Source: Clostridiales bacterium (GTDB lineage Bacteria > Bacillota > Clostridia > Oscillospirales > Oscillospiraceae). Taken from it: a stretch of 8,474 bases of DNA. The number at the start of each line of letters is the position of its first letter. The stretch's first letter is position 1. A program made the translations under genes and the position numbers. The notes beneath the pieces were generated by a model. It was not told where the DNA came from and did no database searches. It saw only the letters and a list, made by a program, of their open reading frames with translations. The DNA lies in NCBI GenBank assembly GCA_021203685.1, contig JAJQAS010000118.1, forward strand, positions 1 through 8,474, read 5' to 3'. Shown here piece after piece: positions 5,734 to 8,474 of the stretch.

Positions 5734-5748
5734 TTCACAGAATGTGAA
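5734..5748. promoter_or_regulatory. Palindrome just upstream of the feo -35 element
   Basis: TTCACA-GAA-TGTGAA is a perfect 6-bp inverted repeat ending 8 bp before the feo -35 box. A further TTGTGA lies at 5716-5721. The position would suit an activator or a second regulator. It is unlike the GTTAG-N6-CTAAC boxes, and the protein that would bind it is unknown. Confidence 0.35.
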
Positions 5749-5756
5749 AAAGATGG

Positions 5757-5785
5757 TTGACATTTGCGTTAGTTGATGCTAACAT
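5757..5785 (+). promoter_or_regulatory. Sigma-70-type promoter of the feo operon
   Basis: A perfect -35 TTGACA (5757-5762), a 17-nt spacer, and TAACAT (5780-5785) preceded by TGC (extended -10). Transcription would start near 5792, giving a leader of about 90 nt before feoA1. Box 3 covers the spacer and half of the -10; box 4 covers the first transcribed bases. Confidence 0.7.
5768..5783. promoter_or_regulatory. Operator-like box 3 (perfect) over the feo promoter
   Basis: GTTAG-TTGATG-CTAAC lies inside the feo promoter, spanning the spacer and the first four bases of the -10. Binding here should exclude RNA polymerase. Confidence 0.7.
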
Positions 5786-5796
5786 ATCGAATGGAA

Positions 5797-5812
5797 GTTA
5801 GGGAAGCCTAAC
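5797..5812. promoter_or_regulatory. Operator-like box 4 (perfect, 6-bp arms) after the feo start
   Basis: GTTAGG-GAAG-CCTAAC starts 29 bp after the start of box 3 and covers the predicted initially transcribed region. Its TTAGG...CCTAA ends are the closest of the set to known DtxR/MntR-family boxes. Confidence 0.7.
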
Positions 5813-5880
5813 GTCCCGTTTCCTATTGGGAAAGAGCAAAGACCCGACAGCGACAAAAGAGACAAGGAGATGAATCGCTT

Positions 5881-6090
5881 ATGCCGTTGACAATGGCAGA
5901 GACGGGCCAGGAAAAGCTCATCCGGCGGGTTGGCGGAAAGGCAGAGACCAGACAGTTTCTGGAGAACCTGGGGTTTGTCCCCGGTGCGCTGGTCACCGTG
6001 GTCTCTGAGCTCGGCGGCAACCTGATCGTCAAAATCAAGGAGTCCCGGGTGGCTATCAGCCGGGAAATGGCGATGAAAATTATTGTTTAG
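5881..6090 (+). CDS. feoA: FeoA family protein 1 (ferrous iron transport accessory protein)
   Basis: The 69-residue protein has the SH3-like FeoA fold pattern: MPLTMAETGQEKLIRRVGGK, then ETRQFLENLGFVPGALVTVVSELGGNLIVKIKESRVAISREMAMKIIV. The block LENLGFVPGALVTVVSE followed by GNLIVKIKESRVAISREMA is typical of clostridial FeoA. It is cytoplasmic and thought to modulate FeoB. ATG 5881 agrees with the usual family N-terminus (MPLT/MPLS). Its SD AAGGAG (5864-5869) is 11 nt away, somewhat long. Another ATG at 5870 is out of frame and has no spacing to the SD. It is the first gene after the feo promoter and its two operator boxes, and it ends 13 nt before feoA2. Confidence 0.92.
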   Translation: MPLTMAETGQEKLIRRVGGKAETRQFLENLGFVPGALVTVVSELGGNLIVKIKESRVAISREMAMKIIV

Positions 6091-6103
6091 GGGGATGAAC
6101 ACA

Positions 6104-6325
6104 ATGAAAACCATGAAAGAGGCCAAGGTAGGGGAGACCCTGAAAGTGACCAAGATCACCGGCACCGGCGCAGTGAAGCGCCGCATTATGGACATGGGCA
6201 TCACCAAGGGCGTGGAGATCTACGTCCGCAAGGTCGCCCCGCTGGGCGACCCGGTGGAGATCACCGTCCGGGGCTATGAACTGTCTCTGCGGAAAGAGGA
6301 CGCGGAGATGATCCAGGTCCAGTGA
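6104..6325 (+). CDS. feoA: FeoA family protein 2
   Basis: This is a second, distinct FeoA of 73 residues: MKTMKEAKVGETLKVTKITGTGAVKRRIMDMGITKGVEIYVRKVAPLGDPVEITVRGYELSLRKEDAEMIQVQ in outline. The segment AVKRRIMDMGITKG and the DPVEITVRGYELSLRKEDA motif mark the classical FeoA family. The frame is open from 6083 (TTG, overlapping the feoA1 stop). ATG 6104 is the best start, because AGGGGG (6089-6094) lies 9 nt before it; ATG 6095 touches the SD and ATG 6113 is further in. It is cotranscribed with feoA1. Two FeoA proteins in front of one FeoB are common in Clostridia and may act as a heteromeric partner of FeoB. Confidence 0.93.
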   Translation: MKTMKEAKVGETLKVTKITGTGAVKRRIMDMGITKGVEIYVRKVAPLGDPVEITVRGYELSLRKEDAEMIQVQ

Positions 6326-6334
6326 GCAGACCCA

Positions 6335-6354
6335 TTACGGCCGTCAGGCCGTAA
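6335..6354 (+). other. Hairpin without T-tract between feoA2 and feoB
   Basis: TTACGGCC (6335-6342) and GGCCGTAA (6347-6354) form a perfect 8-bp stem with a GTCA loop. It is followed by A residues rather than T on the + strand, so it does not look like an intrinsic terminator. It may protect the feoA message or mark an RNA processing point. Confidence 0.5.
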
Positions 6355-6368
6355 AAAAAGCACCATGT

Positions 6369-6384
6369 GTTAGGAAACGCTAAC
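6369..6384. promoter_or_regulatory. Operator-like box 5 (perfect) upstream of feoB
   Basis: GTTAG-GAAACG-CTAAC sits in the 117-bp gap between feoA2 and feoB. No convincing -35/-10 pair is visible around it, so it may act on reading-through polymerase or on a weak internal promoter. Confidence 0.6.
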
Positions 6385-6388
6385 GTGG

Positions 6389-6404
6389 GTTAGCAAAAAC
6401 GAAC
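6389..6404. promoter_or_regulatory. Operator-like box 6 (one mismatch) upstream of feoB
   Basis: GTTAG-CAAAAA-CGAAC starts 20 bp after the start of box 5 (about two helical turns) and differs from the pattern at one base. The tandem spacing suggests that two dimers could bind on the same face of the DNA. Confidence 0.45.
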
Positions 6405-6442
6405 AAATTTATCGATCAAACCTAGAAAAGAGGGAAGCAGTT

Positions 6443-8474
6443 ATGAGTATCAAGATTGCCCTTGCCGGCAACCCCAACTGCGGCAAGACTACACTGTTTA
6501 ACGCGCTGACCGGCTCCAACCAGTTCGTGGGCAACTGGCCCGGCGTCACCGTGGAGAAGAAGGAAGGCACCCTGAAAGGCCATAAGGATGTGGCCATCAT
6601 GGACCTGCCTGGTATCTACTCCCTTTCTCCCTATACGCTGGAGGAGGTCGTGGCCCGGAACTATCTAATCGACGAGCGGCCCGACGCCATTTTGAACATC
6701 ATCGACGGCACCAACCTGGAGCGGAACCTGTACCTGACCACCCAACTGGTGGAGCTGGGCATCCCCGTGGTGGTGGCCGTCAACATGATGGACATGGTGG
6801 AGAAGTCCGGCGACGCCATTAACAGCCAGCGCCTGGCCAAAGACCTGGGCGTGGAGGTCATCGAAATTTCCGCCCTGAAGGGCACCAACGTCATGGAGGC
6901 CGCCGAGGCCGCCGTCAAGGTGGCGGAGTCCGGTGTCAGGACCGAGCCCAAGCACCGCTTCAGCGGCAGCGTGGAGCACGCCCTGGCCCACATCGAGGAG
7001 CTGCTGCTCCACAACCTGCCCGCCGAGCAGCAGCGGTGGTTCGCCATCAAGCTCTTTGAGCGGGACGAAAAGGTCATCGAGAAGCTGGGCGTCTCCCAGG
7101 CCAACCTGGCCCACATCGAGAAGGACATCCAATCCTGCGAGGAGGAGATGGACGATGACGCGGAGTCCATCATCACCGCCGAGCGGTACAACTACATCGG
7201 CTCCATCATCAACGACAGCCTGAAAAAGAGCAGCAAGGAGAAGCTGAGCACCTCCGACAAGATCGACAAGATCGTCACCAACCGGATTTTGGCCCTGCCT
7301 ATCTTCGCGCTGGTCATGTTCCTGGTCTACTATGTCTCCGTCACCACCGTGGGCACCTGGGCTACCGACTGGGCCAACGACGGCGTGTTTGGCGACGGCT
7401 GGCACTTCGCCTGGATCGGTGACAGCGCCTATTGCGACGCCGCCGACGAGTACGGCGAGGCCACCAACGCCATCGACGCCTTCATCGAACTGGGCGGCGA
7501 GGACGCCGACGCCCTGGCCGACGCGCTGGACGCGGAGTCCGAGAGCTTTGACGCGGACGAGGCCCTGACCGCCCTGACCGCCTTTGCCGCGCAGTACAGC
7601 GAGACCGACACCGCCACCATCGTGCTGGAGGACGAGGAGACGCTGGACACCGAAGAAGCCACCTACACCGGGGCCGATTTGGCTGCCGCTGTGGAGGTCT
7701 ACGAGGAGTACGGCTGTGAAGAGCCTGACCCCGCCAGCTACGGTATCTGGGTCCCCGGTATCCCCGTGCTGCTGGGCGACCTGCTGGACTCCATCGGCGT
7801 GGCCCCCTGGCTGGAGGGCCTGATTTTGGACGGCATTGTGGCCGGCTGCGGCGCGGTGCTGGGCTTCGTGCCTCAGATGCTGGTGCTGTTCATCTTCCTG
7901 GCCTTCCTGGAATCCTGCGGCTACATGGCCCGTATCGCGTTCATCATGGACCGGGTGTTCCGGCGGTTCGGCCTTTCCGGTAAGTCCTTCATCCCCATCC
8001 TCATCGGCACCGGTTGCGGCGTGCCCGGCATCATGGCCTCCCGTACCATCGAGAACGAGCGGGACCGCAAGATGACCATCATGACAACCACCTTCATCCC
8101 CTGCGGCGCAAAGCTGCCCTTCATCGCCATGGTCGCGGGCGCCATCTTCGGCGGCGCGGCATGGGTGGCCCCCTCCGCCTACTTCCTGGGCATCGCCGCC
8201 ATCATCTGCTCCGGTATCATCCTGAAAAAGACCAAGCTGTTCATCGGCGACCCGGCCCCCTTCGTCATGGAGCTGCCCCCCTACCACATGCCCACCGTGG
8301 GCAATGTGCTACGGAGCATGTGGGAGCGCGGCTGGAGCTTCATTAAGAAAGCTGGCACCATCATCCTGCTGTCCACCATCATTGTGTGGTTCACCACCTA
8401 TTTCGGCTTCATCGACGGCGCGTTCACCATGCTGGAGGAGGACCAAATCGACTACAGCATCCTGGCCACCATCG
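6443..8474 (+). CDS. feoB: FeoB ferrous iron transporter (3' end outside window), with acidic insertion
   Basis: 677 codons are open to the window edge without a stop. The N-terminal G-domain has G1 GNPNCGKT (9-16), a G2 Thr36 in the GNWPGVTVE block, G3 DLPG (54-57), G4 NMMD (114-117) and G5 SALKG (143-147). A helical linker with the GDI region follows to about 275. TM1 is at about 282-302 (ILALPIFALVMFLVYYV). The membrane core resumes at about 456 with DGIVAGCGAVLGFVPQMLVLF, LESCGYMARIAFIMDR, the gate motif GTGCGVPGIMASRT (Cys525) and PCGAKLP (Cys554). These are the hallmarks of the Fe2+ permease. Between TM1 and TM2 is an unusual 111-residue stretch (322-432) with 33 Asp/Glu, no Lys/Arg/His and two Cys (331, 425), predicted to be outside the cell. 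ATG 6443 has GAGGG (6430-6434) at 8 nt. Clostridial FeoB proteins usually go straight from the TDW..D loop to VPGIPVLL. Confidence 0.96.
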   Translation, partial: MSIKIALAGNPNCGKTTLFNALTGSNQFVGNWPGVTVEKKEGTLKGHKDVAIMDLPGIYSLSPYTLEEVVARNYLIDERPDAILNIIDGTNLERNLYLTTQLVELGIPVVVAVNMMDMVEKSGDAINSQRLAKDLGVEVIEISALKGTNVMEAAEAAVKVAESGVRTEPKHRFSGSVEHALAHIEELLLHNLPAEQQRWFAIKLFERDEKVIEKLGVSQANLAHIEKDIQSCEEEMDDDAESIITAERYNYIGSIINDSLKKSSKEKLSTSDKIDKIVTNRILALPIFALVMFLVYYVSVTTVGTWATDWANDGVFGDGWHFAWIGDSAYCDAADEYGEATNAIDAFIELGGEDADALADALDAESESFDADEALTALTAFAAQYSETDTATIVLEDEETLDTEEATYTGADLAAAVEVYEEYGCEEPDPASYGIWVPGIPVLLGDLLDSIGVAPWLEGLILDGIVAGCGAVLGFVPQMLVLFIFLAFLESCGYMARIAFIMDRVFRRFGLSGKSFIPILIGTGCGVPGIMASRTIENERDRKMTIMTTTFIPCGAKLPFIAMVAGAIFGGAAWVAPSAYFLGIAAIICSGIILKKTKLFIGDPAPFVMELPPYHMPTVGNVLRSMWERGWSFIKKAGTIILLSTIIVWFTTYFGFIDGAFTMLEEDQIDYSILATI

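Larger units (their letters stand above)
5475..5880. other. Divergent DUF3793/feo regulatory region without a gene
   Basis: This 406-bp stretch separates the divergent start codons. It holds both promoters (-35 boxes TTGACA facing away from each other, 116 bp apart), boxes 1-4, the leader hairpin 5495-5525 and the palindrome 5734-5748. The part between the promoters also has an imperfect hairpin at 5641-5672 (GAGGA/TCCTC outer, TTTGCC/GGCAAA inner arms). No convincing small coding region was found. Confidence 0.7.

Noticed and set aside
5870..5890. Six-codon open frame (MNRLCR) overlapping the feoA1 start, possible leader peptide
   Set aside because: Its ATG touches the AAGGAG without any spacer, so it should not be translated; feoA1 uses the ATG at 5881.
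6083..6103. Upstream TTG/ATG starts (6083, 6095) for feoA2
   Set aside because: TTG 6083 overlaps the feoA1 stop with no SD and ATG 6095 abuts the SD; ATG 6104 has the right spacing and gives the family's usual N-terminus.
6665..8287. Long - strand open frame (540 codons) opposite feoB
   Set aside because: It mirrors FeoB codons in a GC-rich gene; composition (Gly, Val, Asp, His, Gln) is that of an antisense artefact and no domain is recognisable. FeoB itself has all of its motifs in the + frame.

Overview
The window (about 60% GC by eye, strong Shine-Dalgarno sites, tight operons) looks like a chromosomal segment of a GC-rich anaerobic member of the Clostridia, most like the gut Oscillospiraceae/Ruminococcaceae. 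The support is the protein families present: an MglBAC sugar importer, two stand-alone FeoA proteins plus FeoB, a short-chain flavodoxin, and a DUF3793 protein. The species call is an inference; no rRNA or taxonomic marker is present.

Layout. (1) 1-3511, + strand: the 3' end of mglB (periplasmic-type sugar-binding protein), a strong hairpin terminator/attenuator, mglA (double ATPase), mglC (permease), and a small membrane-anchored protein with an InlB-type B-repeat, whose start lies 1 nt after the mglC stop. A terminator pair at 3532-3619 separates this operon from the convergent genes. (2) 3632-4203, - strand: a DUF4160 + DUF2442 two-gene unit with its own good promoter. (3) 4315-4743, - strand: flavodoxin. 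(4) 4767-4912: a short intergenic element built from 7-nt repeats, with inverted heptad arrays at its two ends. (5) 4914-5474, - strand: a DUF3793 protein. (6) 5475-5880: a 406-bp divergent regulatory region. (7) 5881-8474, + strand: feoA1, feoA2 and feoB; feoB runs off the right edge and is a long open frame without a stop inside the window.

The right half reads as a ferrous-iron module. FeoB imports Fe2+ with its FeoA accessory proteins, and flavodoxin can replace ferredoxin when iron is short. The DUF3793 gene is transcribed divergently from feo. The regulatory logic is visible in the DNA: a 16-bp palindrome of form GTTAG-N6-CTAAC occurs in four perfect and two one-mismatch copies, all between 5522 and 6404. 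One copy overlaps the -10 of the feo promoter, one overlaps the -10 of the DUF3793 promoter, one lies just after the feo start, one lies in the DUF3793 leader, and two sit before feoB. The geometry resembles DtxR/MntR-family metalloregulator boxes; the regulator itself is not in the window.

The most unusual items are this operator family and what it implies for DUF3793, a roughly 111-residue extremely acidic, lysine/arginine-free insertion in FeoB, the heptad-repeat element, and the B-repeat protein at the end of the sugar importer operon.
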